A model generated the notes under the pieces. The model saw only the letters and a program-made list of their open reading frames with translations, made no database searches and was not told the DNA's origin. A stretch of 64,000 bases of DNA from Gracilaria gracilis (Eukaryota > Rhodophyta > Florideophyceae > Gracilariales > Gracilariaceae), in contig JARGSG010000043.1 in assembly GCA_030374805.1 (NCBI GenBank), positions 310,001-374,000 of the forward strand, read 5' to 3'. Shown piece by piece: positions 32,420 through 43,190 of the stretch; the stretch's first letter is position 1, and each line of letters starts with the position of its first letter. The position numbers were made by a program, and so were the translations under genes.

Positions 32420-33509
32420 TTATTTCAACCCTGCACTCGGATCCTGAGTCTCAATTTCCCTAAATATCAAGTTGAAGAACCCCAACGGAACACTCTCTCC
32501 ATTCTCGTACACCCTCTTAGCCCCAAACCGGCTTCCAACCCCTCCCAGCCTCTTCTCCTCCTGCTCCTCCAGTATGCGCTCCGCCGTTCGAACAGCCGCC
32601 GCCGCACTACCAAACCAAACTAGTGGCGCTCCCCCCGGCAGCTGCCGTGGCCCACACACCTCCCCATCCACGTCCACCATCACCCCCCCCCCCCTTTTGC
32701 CTCTTCCACATCCGACTTCCCCCAACCTCCCCTCCATCCCCTTCTCTGCTCCTCCCCCTCACACTCCCACGTCCACCACGAGAACCAGGCGTCACCAGTG
32801 ACACTTTCTCTCTTCCCGTTTCCCTCCCAACGCCTCCTTCCCTCACCAGCTCCTTCACCTCCAACAACAATTGGCAGGCCTTCTTCACCTGTCCCACTTG
32901 CGCCTCCAACACCTCCACACGTCTCTTCAGCCCCATATTCTCTCTTCTCAGCGTCAGAAGCTCCCTCCCAACGCACTCTACTATCCCACTCAAATGCCTT
33001 CCAGTCCCCATTCTAGCCAACTTCATCCTTTTCCGAATCGTCCAAATCAAATCCATTGGCACCCCAATATCCGACACACTCAGCACCACCCCTCCCATCT
33101 CACCAACCATCTCAGAAATTCAGTTGTCCAAATGCTCCTTCAGATCCCCTCCAAGCCTTTTCAACCGCTCCCCCATCTCCCCCTTAAAACTTTTCTCCGG
33201 TCCCCCATCCCCTACACCCCCATCACCACCACCTCCCTCTCCATCCCCACTTCCCTCCTTCTCTTCCATGCCAACCTTGTCCCCACCCTCCTCCTTCCTT
33301 TCCTGTGGCGTCTCTGGTATTTCCGTCCGGTGAAGCAGAGCCACTAGCTCCTCGTCCTCGACGTACCCATTCGACATCCCAGAAGTAAACGGCGGTTCAC
33401 GATAACGAAGATAGATAAGAACAAACGAGATGAAACCAACAGTTGCTGCACTCCCCCCACTCCGCACACCCGTGGCACTGTCGGCCACACACCCAATTGC
33501 GCTGCACAA
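32420..33509 (-). pseudogene. Unknown coiled-coil protein gene, one TGA and a homopolymer frameshift
   Basis: The minus frame from 33509 begins with a hydrophobic stretch (TVGFISFVLIYL), then an acidic Gly-rich part, and stops at TGA 33120-33122. The same frame continues with IRKRMKLARMGTGRHLSGI and a leucine-heptad coiled coil, RRENMGLKRRVEVLEAQVGQ, near 33010-32900, then a Gly/Arg linker. At the C run around 32688-32697 the frame changes, after which VWFGSAAAAVRTAERILEEQ and VPLGFFNLIFREIETQDPS read well to 32420. So one gene with a nonsense codon and a slip at a homopolymer, which could also be a sequencing error. Function unknown. Confidence 0.4.
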
Positions 33510-33942
33510 AGATTTGTACCCCTATTCACATCCACTCCTATTTCCCGCCATTCCACACAATTTCCATTTTTTCCCTAGAAATTTCCACATTTTCCCAACC
33601 TCGGTCCATACCGTATCCCAATGAAACCCTGATGCACCACCTCTCAAGTACTAACGGTACCATAAACTTTTACTTTCCATGCTTTATTTCACTGCATATC
33701 TTCTCATAAACACACTCTTCGATCCTACCTCCCCTACAGTCCTGCTGCCCATTTCTTTCAATAACCGAATCATACAATTCCCCTTATCCCCTGGAACAAT
33801 TTCTTCCTTGACCAAAACAACAGCCCAGTCGTGTACTTAATTTTTTCCCCGCTCCATAGAATGTAGACTACTTTCCTTTCACAGCTACCAGCACCTGACA
33901 CCTTCCAACAGCGCATACCTTCAATCAAACAAACTCATCGCA

Positions 33943-34662
33943 ATGAGCTCCCATTCATCTTTCCTCCGTTCTACAATAATTCCAGCGGTTTTCGTAGATA
34001 GAGGCCGTATTGGCACCATGCTTTGCAACAATGGCTCCCCTCGAGACACGTTTCTCTCCATCAAAGACTTCATTTCCGCAGATTGCTTTCCCCGAGGTCC
34101 AATCTTCTTCTGTGGCAGGAACGAAATTCCTGAAAAAGTAATTCTATCTTGTCCAGCACAACGAGCAGAAGACTTGGTCTTCATCCAAAATGGTCACATT
34201 CTTCCCATCATTTCCCAATAGGGAATTGAGCACTGCACACGAGCCGCTCTTTACATCGCCGTTCCCACTGTCGGCGCCTCCCCACAGGATGGTGTCACGC
34301 CTCTCCCTTCCAATGATCTAACCAAAGCCACTGAAAAGTGGTCTCTGGCAATAGCTGAACGCCTCTGGACCGCAGGTCTCACTTGCAGTATGGTCTGCGA
34401 AAACACCTTTTCCAAGTCTTACTACCAAAAGCTCGTTTGGATCTCTTCCTTCAATCTCGTCGGTTCTTCATTTGGATTCGTTACCATGTATGAAGTGGCT
34501 ACCAAGTACAAAACTATTGTCTCAACTATAATGAAGGAGCTTCTAGGCATAGTCACCTTCAACACAGACAGGTCTCTCCTTCAATATCCTTTCTACAGTG
34601 GAATCAATTCTGGGATACGGCAGCACCCTTACTTCCTTCCCAGCTTCTTTCTCGGAGTGTGA
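33943..34662 (+). pseudogene. Ketopantoate-reductase-like (ApbA/PanE-type) protein with one in-frame TAG
   Basis: From ATG 33943 the frame runs 239 codons to TGA at 34662, broken only by TAG at 34219-34221. The N-terminal Rossmann-like strand and turn appear as IIPAVFVDRGRIGTMLCN, where the expected first Gly of G-x-G-R is Asp-Arg-Gly-Arg. The centre has the typical PAQRAEDLVFIQNGHILPII segment. After the stop the C-terminal half continues with AERLWTAGLTCSMV and YQKLVWISSFNLVGSSFG, which corresponds to the C-terminal helical domain with its conserved Lys-x-x-W. This resembles the ketopantoate-reductase-like proteins of plants and algae, not the canonical pantothenate enzyme. It lies on the opposite strand to its neighbours, between two decayed genes. 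The changed nucleotide motif and the stop both point to loss. Confidence 0.6.
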
Positions 34663-34940
34663 ATCTAGAAATGCTTACTTCTATCTCACCTCTGCAGATG
34701 AAAAACTAGCCGAAAGGCAGGACCCTGCCCCTTTCCACACCAACTATATCAACTTTCTTAGACATCACATTCTCTGGTAATTAGAACAAATTGTAAACCT
34801 CGTACTCGTTGCGACTACACACACAACCCGTTTTTGTTCTCCAATTCTTTTTAAGTTGCCGCTTAAATTAATCACCTGTTCACTTTTTATGTCAAGTCTC
34901 TATCACAAACAACCACAACAGTATAAGGGCTACATTATAC

Positions 34941-37900
34941 TTACTCATCGTCGTCATCCATTATCATCTGTCCTTCCTCGTAATCCCCATCTGTATTCTC
35001 AGCAGGGCCACCTGATATCTCTTCATCTTCCTCTTCGTACTCGTCCTCTTCATCTTATATATCTTCCATTTCAATCTCTTTCTCCAAACCTTCGTCATCG
35101 TCCAGCTGATCGCTTGGGTCCTCTCCTAGCCCAAAGTCCTCATCTACGAACTTTGGCGGAAACGCTGGCTCCCTGTGCACCGCGTCAGGGAGCTTGTATC
35201 CTTCAGGTACAAAGTACATATGATACTTCAGGCAGTTCTCTTTTACCAACGCATCCATGTACCCAGCTCCCGCATGAAACACATCCCCTCTCCCAATAAA
35301 CGCAGAGTAAGGTGGAACTTTGAACTTCTTCACAACCATTGTACGTGATAACCTCCTCAAACTCTTTTCATCCGTCACATACGTATAGAGCGACCTCTCA
35401 CAAACCCATATCATACATGAACTCCCTCCAGAGTCCATCGCGAAGAACCCCGGAATATCTCCCTTATCCTTCTCCACATTCGTCAACGCTCTAAAATCAG
35501 TGTGCAACACCTGCCTTGGGCATCCCTCCCCCGTACACAACACACGCCCTCCGGTCTGCGGCGCATACATCCTTTTCTTCGCCTTGCTTTTGTTACAAAG
35601 GCGAAGAGCCGATGCAATTTGCCCAAACCTCGCATCCAACAACGCCCGTTTTCTCACCATCATCACATTCTTCTCATCAGATTCCATGTAATCAACAATC
35701 CTCTTCTTCGTCGTAATATATCGTCCAATTCCCTGCATCCTGTCCCCAGCATCCTTTCCTTCCCCCGCGTTCATGATGGGATTCTATTTCGTTCGGTTCT
35801 CTTCAAACTTCAAGTCTGGCTGCTCCTTGAAGTCCTTCTCAAAAAAACTCCAGAAACCCTTCCGTCACATCTTCATACACCACCATGCCCCTCTTCTTCA
35901 CCACCTATGACATACCTTCATCAGTTCCGAAATGTTCCAAAACACAGAAACCCCTTTCTATCAGTTCCATTCTCTTCATCGCAAAGTACTCTCGAGCGAG
36001 GTCATCCCTCTCCATCGCCGCCATCCAAAGAGCTTCTTCCTCCCATCTCGGCTTTCCCTTCAACGAAAGCTTCACCCCAAAAACTGGTTCTTGCGTGCTA
36101 TCCAGCCCCTTGTGCACATTCTGGGCGGCATGCCGGTACACCGCATGATGGACCGCTCTCAAATCCGCCACCCCCAAACACCCCGCCCTGTGCTCCTTTC
36201 GCAAATGAATCATCCCCATCAACTGGTGCTGATGTTTCACTGCATTCCTCTCTCCCGGTCACTCACGCAGTAGCGCATTCACGAGACTCGTCCATGACAT
36301 ATCCGATTCACCGGCCCACGGACCTTCCTTATTCATCCCTTTCGGTGGTTTCTCGGGATTCTTATCTTCAAATCCACGCATCGTTCCTTCCTCCACCACT
36401 TCCTCCTCGTCTTGAACGAACCTACTATCGTTCTCACTGCCACCACTTTCATCCTTGCTCGACGACACCAAATTTATTTTCTGTTCTTTGAAGAACCTCT
36501 TCAATGCCGGCTTCGTCATATTCCTGAATTAAGTAACAACCTCCATTGGTATATCTCCAGCAGGGGTCTTCACAGTGCCCTTTTTCATCCTCTTCGGAGC
36601 AGGTGGGATTTCTACCTCATCCTCATCGTCAGTAAGATCAATTAACCTCCTCTTCTTCTTCTTCTTCTTGCTCCCAGCCTTGCTACCCCAATTCTTTTTC
36701 AGCCAGCCCGGAGCATTCTTTTCCGTGTGCTCCGCCTCAACCCTGATGGCTCTGCTTCAGGGTCGTCCCCTTGCATGGAAGCTTCCAACAACATGAGAGC
36801 ATCTTCTGCCTCATTAGGTGCTGCCGTTGACGTAACATCACCTACACCCACGACTTCAACCACCTCCTCCCCTACCTCCTTCACCTCCTCTGACGTTTGA
36901 AGCGATAATTTGAAAACTTCTTGAAGCTTGTTACCCGCAGTCTTCACCCTTCTAGACACAATCCCCTCCCATAAACGCCTCGCACCGCCAAGTTCCATTT
37001 TTGCTATCCGCATACCCAGATATTCCATCACAGACACATGTTTTTCTCCTAAGTTGAATACTGTCTGCAATACTTCTTCAACACTAATCTTCTTCTTCTT
37101 CCCAGTGACATTACATAGGTTGTACATACCTCCGGCACATTGAGAGAAGTGCTTCCTCATGTCTTCAAAACGACTGGTTCTCGTAGAAGAAGACAATCTC
37201 AGTTCCACATGCCATTGCAAGCAACGTACGACAAATCAAAACTGCCCATCGGTGAGACCTATCAGGAGGTCTCTTGAGACATGCGTCAACGTCAGGGCTG
37301 GACCCTCCTCACACACCTTCTCAAAGAACTCCAAAAGACCCTCACTTTCCACAAACTTCAGAGCCAATGTCGCGTAACGAGTCAAGTGACGCACGCTGTA
37401 CTCACCGATAGCCTCACTTTTCTTCAAAGCGACAGCTAACTGCTTCGAAGTAATGCTCTTCAAATCCACATGTAACTCGTCCACGACGTTCTGCACAAAA
37501 GATACCGTGCTATAAATTTTGTCTGCAAACGAAATCTTCAGCACATTCGAACTCATCTCGTTCAGAAGATTGCCGCGTCCTAGTACCTCGTTCATTGTGA
37601 TGGACTTCCCATCCTTTCTTCCCCGCAGCACAACATCCAAAGAACGAACTATATCCACCTACTTCCCGCCTTTCCCTTGCAAGTCTCGTAGCACAAGAAT
37701 TCTGTGATATCCGTCTATGAGGGTTACGGGCACAGAAATTCTCCCATCAATAACTATTTCCTTCACAGCATACTCCCTTAGAGATGCCACAGCAATCGAA
37801 CCTGCAGACGGAAGCCACTCAAAGTTGCAACATTTCATCATCGCCGCCTCCTTGTGTCCCAAATTCACACTTTGTACTGTCTTCTTCGGGATTTCAATCA

Positions 37901-38753
37901 TCTCGATATCCATCGTCAACCAGCGCTGAACATAGTCGGCTACGGAATTCTTATTGAGAGAGAGCTTGTTGTCCACCTCCTCCGACGGAACACTGTCTCC
38001 TTCATCGAACAAGTCCTCCTCCGGGTGAGTAAGCGGAGCCTTACTCGTCTGAAAGACCTCCACAATATCGTCGTCGGAGTCTTCTATGATGCTGAAGCTC
38101 GCTCCCACGGGCTTCTTTATCCCGTGAGAAGACTTTCCTGAAGTTTTGGGAGCTTCCTCAGCAGGTTTCTCGACCTCCAGGGGAACCACTTTCTCAGGCT
38201 GAGATGTAGGCAACTTGCCAGCCTCGGAATCTGGAGTAGGACGTTGCGGAATCTCGATTGGTGCCATTATCGACGTAGCCGACGCATACAACCCAGCCCA
38301 GAACAACTCGCTCAGCGTACTTGGTGGGTCTTCAAGACCTTGAAAACGGTAAGGGTACTTTGCGCTTCCATGACTTATAATCTTCGTCCTCCAGATCACA
38401 ACCAGGTCTTCATTTTCCAAGGCAGTCGCGCTTAGAAAATGCCCATGGAGCGAACGGCAAAGAGCCTTCCCGGCACCACCGGCGGACCCCACACCTCTCA
38501 CCTCCGCGGTTCCCACTTTCACCCTGCTCTTTTCTTTCCAAACCGTCACAAACAAATGCACCGCATCGCCCCCTTTCACTACCGGCGTGGCAGCGGGCGA
38601 AACCTTCTTCGCCATTTCTCGAGCTGGTGGCATACGCGGCGTAGTGCCGTTTGCCCTCCCTATCCTTCGTGTTAGGGGCGGCATTTCTGGCACCCCTGCA
38701 CTTGGGTTCGGTAGTCTTGAATCCCGCCCCCTTTTATGCTTGCGAGGCGGCAT
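34941..38753 (-). pseudogene. Long frame with ParB-like domain and Fe(II)/2OG-dioxygenase-like domain, several stops
   Basis: Read from 38753. First a basic head with PPRKHKRGRDSRLP, then a linker with an acidic hydrophobic stretch SIIEDSDDDIVEVF, then a ParB/sulfiredoxin-like core ending in ISVPVTLIDGYHRILVLRDL (the D-G-x-H-R signature), followed after TAG 37659-37661 by the helical half (KSEAIGEYSVRHLTRYATLA). After TGA 37236-37238 comes a helical region, then a -KKKKKKRR- tail with IDLTDDEDEVEI, a possible SUMO-interacting motif. TAA at 36529 is followed in the same frame by FRNMTKPALKRFF. Near 35600-35240 a dioxygenase-like fold appears: QVLHTDF (H-x-D), FIGRGDVFHAGAGY (distal His) and LKYHMYF (basic residue). 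An acidic tail runs to 34941. Other lesions: a frameshift near 36700, TGA 36259, TAG 35905, a slip in the A7 run 35841-35847, TAG 35784, TAA 35055. It could be one fused gene or two adjacent ones. Confidence 0.5.
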
Positions 38754-39049
38754 CGCAGCTACACGCGGCTGATGAAATCGAAAAGGTTGTTTACGACCAC
38801 CGAGAACACTCGCGAGATCAGTCAGCTAGTTGTAACTTTCACTCCCGTTCCTTTCTGTATAATTCATCACGGATGGGCGTCCGCTCAATATTAGTGTAAA
38901 CTATACAATGGGCCTACATAAAATTTCATAGCATAATCGCGGGACGGTTACAAAGCTACATCAACCAACTAACATCTGTAGTACACTTGTACAACAATGT
39001 TTGAGGAATAAAGAAATAAATAATTTTGGTGGCGGACTAATTTCACTCT

Positions 39050-39125
39050 GGGACAGCGGACCGGGGTGTCGTGGCACTTCATCGGTGCACCGATGAAGCG
39101 CCACGACAGCCCCGTACGCTGTCCC
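39050..39125. repeat. Hairpin repeat copy 1 (76-bp inverted repeat)
   Basis: GGGACAGCGGACCGGGGTG ... CATCGGTGCACCGATG ... CGCTGTCCC. Almost perfect symmetry around GGTGCACC. Further copies at 39267, 40265 and 53722. Confidence 0.9.
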
Positions 39126-39266
39126 GGAGACGTTGGAGTCGCCACGTATGCCAGCACCCCAGTTTCATCGCACACGGCACGTTGACAGCGGGCGAATTTC
39201 ACCGCTTATGGCTCGTTGGCGGTACCACGTGTGCCACCGCCCCAGGTTTATCACTTACGGCGCGTT

Positions 39267-39342
39267 GGGACAGCGGGCCGGGATGTCGTGGCGCTTCATC
39301 GGTTCAACGATGAAGCGCCACGACACCCCTGTCCGTTGTCTC
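39267..39342. repeat. Hairpin repeat copy 2
   Basis: Same inverted repeat, with a GGTTCAACG centre and a more diverged right end. About 60 bp on its left (GTTGGCGGTACCACGTGTGC...) are shared with the left flank of copy 3, so the repeated element is larger than the hairpin. Confidence 0.88.
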
Positions 39343-39585
39343 AAAAAATTATTTTGAGTTATTCTGAAACGAGCGGCTGGACAAAGATGATATTTCATAT
39401 TCAACATTTCGCTTCCCAGCCACACGTGTGGTGCTGTATAAAAGCCGTCCCCACTCTCCCTTCCAACCTCTTGCACGCCTTTCTTTCTTCCTGGTCACAC
39501 CTTCAACCGAGATATATTCATCTTCTTCCACAACCGAAAGTATGTGTCTCGGTTGCGGAAATAGAACGATATATATACGTAGAAG

Positions 39586-40060
39586 GTGGCACACCCTCAC
39601 GCTCTGTAGCTACAAATAGGACATTCCCTATACGATATAGAATTAGTACATCTTCTATTTTTATATCATAGAAGATGTGTTCTATTCCTATGCTGCTTGC
39701 GGAGGTTTTCGCACACCATCACGCTTCGTAGCTGGAAATAGGACATCCGTTATATGAGATGAAGTTAGTACATCTTCTATCTTTATTTTGTAATAAGGAT
39801 GTCCTATTCCTATGCTGCTTGCGGTGGTTTTCGCACACCCTAACTCTTCGTAGCTGAGTGTAGGACATCCATTGAATGAGATGAAGTTATTACATCTCCT
39901 ATCATTATCTTGTACAGGAAATGTCCCATTCCTATGCTGCTTGCGATTGTTTTCGTATTTTGTCACAACGGTGTGGCTAAGAATAGGGTAACCATAGTAA
40001 GCAGCTTTGCGAAGGTGGCACACCCTCACGCTTCGTAGCTAAGTTTAGGACACCATTTTT
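39586..40060. repeat. Tandem array with 122-bp period, each unit an inverted repeat
   Basis: TGCTGCTTGC recurs at 39691, 39813 and 39935, exactly 122 bp apart, with the rest of the unit conserved. Within a unit AATAGGACATCC on the left is matched by GGATGTCCTATT about 60 bp later, so each could fold as a hairpin. The next unit (TGCTGCTT at 40116) is displaced and degenerate. Confidence 0.85.
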
Positions 40061-40264
40061 GTTACATAGGTATAGTGCATCTTCTATTTTTATGTCCTTT
40101 TACTCTGCTGCTTGGGGAGGTTTTCGTATTTGTCCCAACCATTTGGCTAAGAATGGAAATAAAATGCAAAGATATACGCCAAGTTAAAAGAAACGGTTGG
40201 CAGGGCTGCGTGTTGGCGGTGCCACGTGTACCTCTACCACAGCTTCACCACTCACGACGCGTTA

Positions 40265-40338
40265 GGACAGCGGACCGGGGTGTCGTGGCGCTTCATCCGT
40301 GCACAGATGGAGCGCCACGACACCCCGGTCCGCTGTCC
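40265..40338. repeat. Hairpin repeat copy 3
   Basis: GGACAGCGGACCGGGGTGTC ... GACACCCCGGTCCGCTGTCC with a CCGTGCACAGATGG centre. The outer 24 bases of each arm are exactly complementary. Confidence 0.9.
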
Positions 40339-41226
40339 AAGGCTGTCGTTGAAACCCTATGAGCAAAACGGGTGTACAGAAAGTGGCCGAATAAAGATCA
40401 CAAAATGTACAGAATTTTCCAAAAAGCGAGGGGCCAAAAGAGGTACAGATGTGGGCCCAACAGTGACCCGGAAGATGGCGTTTATGTATGGCCGAGGGAA
40501 GACCACATTCGCATGACCCAATTACATCCGTGACATGGCCACGTGTAGCACTGTAATGTAGCTGGCCCAAATGGATACGCATGGTGGCCAGGTATGGTAC
40601 CTCGGCGTGCGTGGCCGACTTTTATCCATGACATGGCCTACTGTGGTACGCTGGGAAACATGTCCTAATTATATCCCACATCTGGCCACATTTAGTACAA
40701 TGGGAGGGAAACGCTTAGTGCCAGAAACTGGTCAAAATGGGTACACCTTTGGACCGACACAATGGCTACTATAGTTCTTCAAGTGGCCGAAATCATTTCC
40801 ACGGAAATGGCCAAAGTTAGTGCTTCTGTATCCCTCAAAAAGAACCGAATGTGGCCTCTTAGCGAAGACCAAAATCAGGGCGGGAATGGTCGGAAAGAGG
40901 TTCAGATAGATGGCCAGCAGTAGCCACATTCGGTGGGACGTACATGGGCTACCAGGGGTCGGAAGGGGTTCGTAACCCATCCCGTATTTAGGACGATTTA
41001 CGGACACTTTGTGCTCCTTAGAGTACCCTTAAGGCGTCCAAACTTCCCCAATAAAGTTCAACAAAAACCCACAACGCGTACATACATTGTACGCGTTGAG
41101 ACCAAAATTTGGTCTTTTATTCAATTGTATCGGAATGGTTCCGAACAAAATTAACGATACCTGGAATCATGTCTCCAATTTTGAAATCATTTGATTACGG
41201 AATGACGTGAGATGTTTAGAGATCCA
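40339..41226. other. Degenerate repeats, no gene
   Basis: TGGCC followed within 10-30 bases by GGTAC or TAGTAC recurs irregularly between about 40375 and 40980, suggesting an old decayed tandem repeat. No coding feature supported. Confidence 0.4.
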
Positions 41227-42480
41227 CTACTTGGGCAGCACTCTCCCGGACCTCTTTCCTCGCAAGTGACGCTTTTTACCGCTACCAGTGGTTTTCTTGC
41301 CGTCGAGAGCACGTATCGCATCGCGAAGCACTGTACTGCATTCATCTTCGTCGGAAAGGTCAGAATTGTGTTGAGAGTTTGACACTGCATCCGTATCCTC
41401 TTTCTCTGCGAACATTGCAGATCCTGCAGTGCGAGAAAGTAGCTTGCGTCGCAACGGAGCTCTAGGCTGTTTCTTGCCAACTGAAGCCTGCCTCTTCCTA
41501 CCCGAATTCACTTTTCCTTGTTTCTTGCGAGCAGAGAATTGGCGGCCCACTCCGAATTTCTTCTGGACTCGATTGGAACCCTTACCCTGCCTCACCATCG
41601 ATGTAGTGGCTTCCACTTCATCAACAGAAGCTGCAGAGGGGTCATGCTTCGCCTCATTACATTCCGCGTCCCCAGAGACTGGGAACGCCCTTTCCACTGC
41701 GTTCTTGTGTCCCTGAGGTACCTCTACTTCATTCACGTGAGCCGGTGCACGAAGTGCCTGGATTGCATTTTCAATTGAATCGCTGTCTTCCCTAGTCCCA
41801 TGCGATGTCCTTATCGCGTCTGTATGAACAATGGTCGGGTTTGCGGGGCCATTGTTTGCTAACTTGGTCTTGCGTTTTCCTGTTTCTTTCACGGCCTTGT
41901 TATCTCTTTGAATTGCCTCCTTTATGAAACCATCGATGACCCACCCCCTCTGAGCTGCTTTCAACACAGGATACGTTTCCATCAGACGGTCCTTGAGATG
42001 CAACAGAGGTTTGGCATACTCACCCTTCACTGATGAGTACGTACGACTGCCCCGCTTGATGCTCAGGCGTTGGTAGACGAATACACGGATGTCGTCCTTG
42101 ACGCAATTTGCCATCTCTGTGTAGATTGGAAAGTCATCCTCCATTTGTTCGAAGGATTGTCCCATCAGCTTCTGATACATGCAGTTGAAGAGCGTTCGGG
42201 TCGATACTGCTGCACTTTTCGCCTCTCCAGGGCTGAGGAAACCTTTCAGCTCTTTCTTGAAAGCCACAGTGGGAATTCTGACAGAGGACGGGGGCAGCTC
42301 ATAGGGATCGGATGCTGCGTATGTGCCTTGCGGCATCGTTGTAGTTCGCTTCACGGTGCTGTGCGCGACGCTAGATGCATCTGGAGCCTGAGAAGATATA
42401 TGATTTGGATCCTTGCTCTGCGGATGACCTTGGAGAGCGCTGTCCACGACGATGCGTTGATGCTGGGTCCTGGAAGTCAT
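41227..42480 (-). CDS. Unknown basic protein, intact, divergent from the tnp2-like transposase
   Basis: An uninterrupted 417-codon frame from ATG. Residues about 65-190 look folded (VPTVAFKKELKGFLSPGEAK, LFNCMYQKLMGQSFEQMEDD, FPIYTEMANCVKDDIRVFVY). The C-terminal half is Lys/Arg rich (GSGKKRHLRGKRSGRVLPK) with a Ser/Asp patch SDLSDEDECSTVL, as in nuclear DNA-binding proteins. It is one of the few undamaged frames. It is transcribed away from the transposase gene with about 700 bp between their starts. It could be the second gene of the same transposon or a host gene. No family recognised. Confidence 0.5.
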   Translation of the reverse strand: MTSRTQHQRIVVDSALQGHPQSKDPNHISSQAPDASSVAHSTVKRTTTMPQGTYAASDPYELPPSSVRIPTVAFKKELKGFLSPGEAKSAAVSTRTLFNCMYQKLMGQSFEQMEDDFPIYTEMANCVKDDIRVFVYQRLSIKRGSRTYSSVKGEYAKPLLHLKDRLMETYPVLKAAQRGWVIDGFIKEAIQRDNKAVKETGKRKTKLANNGPANPTIVHTDAIRTSHGTREDSDSIENAIQALRAPAHVNEVEVPQGHKNAVERAFPVSGDAECNEAKHDPSAASVDEVEATTSMVRQGKGSNRVQKKFGVGRQFSARKKQGKVNSGRKRQASVGKKQPRAPLRRKLLSRTAGSAMFAEKEDTDAVSNSQHNSDLSDEDECSTVLRDAIRALDGKKTTGSGKKRHLRGKRSGRVLPK

Positions 42481-43190
42481 GGTGGCAGGAGTGAAAGAAA
42501 CTAAGGTGAAACGGAGGTAGGAAACTCTCGCGGCGGTCAGGATTGATTCGATTTGGAGTTTCAGAGAGGTGTAACTTACCTATCGGATATGAAATGCGTA
42601 TTGTGAGAGGCACCTAAGCTAGAAGGAAAAGGCAACGAGACGGTGATGAGAGGATTGTCAGTTTTCCCCGTCGTTATTGTTAAGCACGGGTTCTGAAATG
42701 ACAACTTCGAAAGCGTTTGGTGCATACAACTTACGCTGATGTCGGGCAGTGTCCAAACAGCAGACCACGAAGAATTGGCGTGATCGGTAAAGTGCAGTGG
42801 CACTCAGATAGAATAGCGGAGAACAATATGATCACTTCGAACAGGAAGGTTTATGTCTGATGCTCTCCCTCACACTTGAAGAACGTTCATCCGTGAGGAG
42901 CAGATAGGATCGTACATGGGAAGGTAGGCAGATCATGGCAGCAGTTCACGGCGGGAAGAGACGGCTTAAGTTCTCGGAGAACCAGCTCGGAACGAAAGGG
43001 AGCATTGAAGTGAAAAGTGAGAAGGTGCTTTTGTAAAATTTTGAGGAGCCAGATATTTTCTAATTAATATCGACTTTTGTAACATGAAACTGCACGATAT
43101 CTCCGGACTCATACTGGGGCAGCGTTCACATACCTTGACTTGGACATAGAACTACACATCTTGTGGTAGATTTCATCCTTGTAGGGAAAT

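Noticed and set aside
32623-33347. Pro/Ser-rich plus-strand frames
   Set aside because: Shadows of the Gly/Arg-rich minus-strand coiled-coil gene.
41221-41235. CCACTACTTGGG as a CACTA terminus
   Set aside because: It lies inside the last codons of the intact minus-strand gene and I found no matching inverted end.
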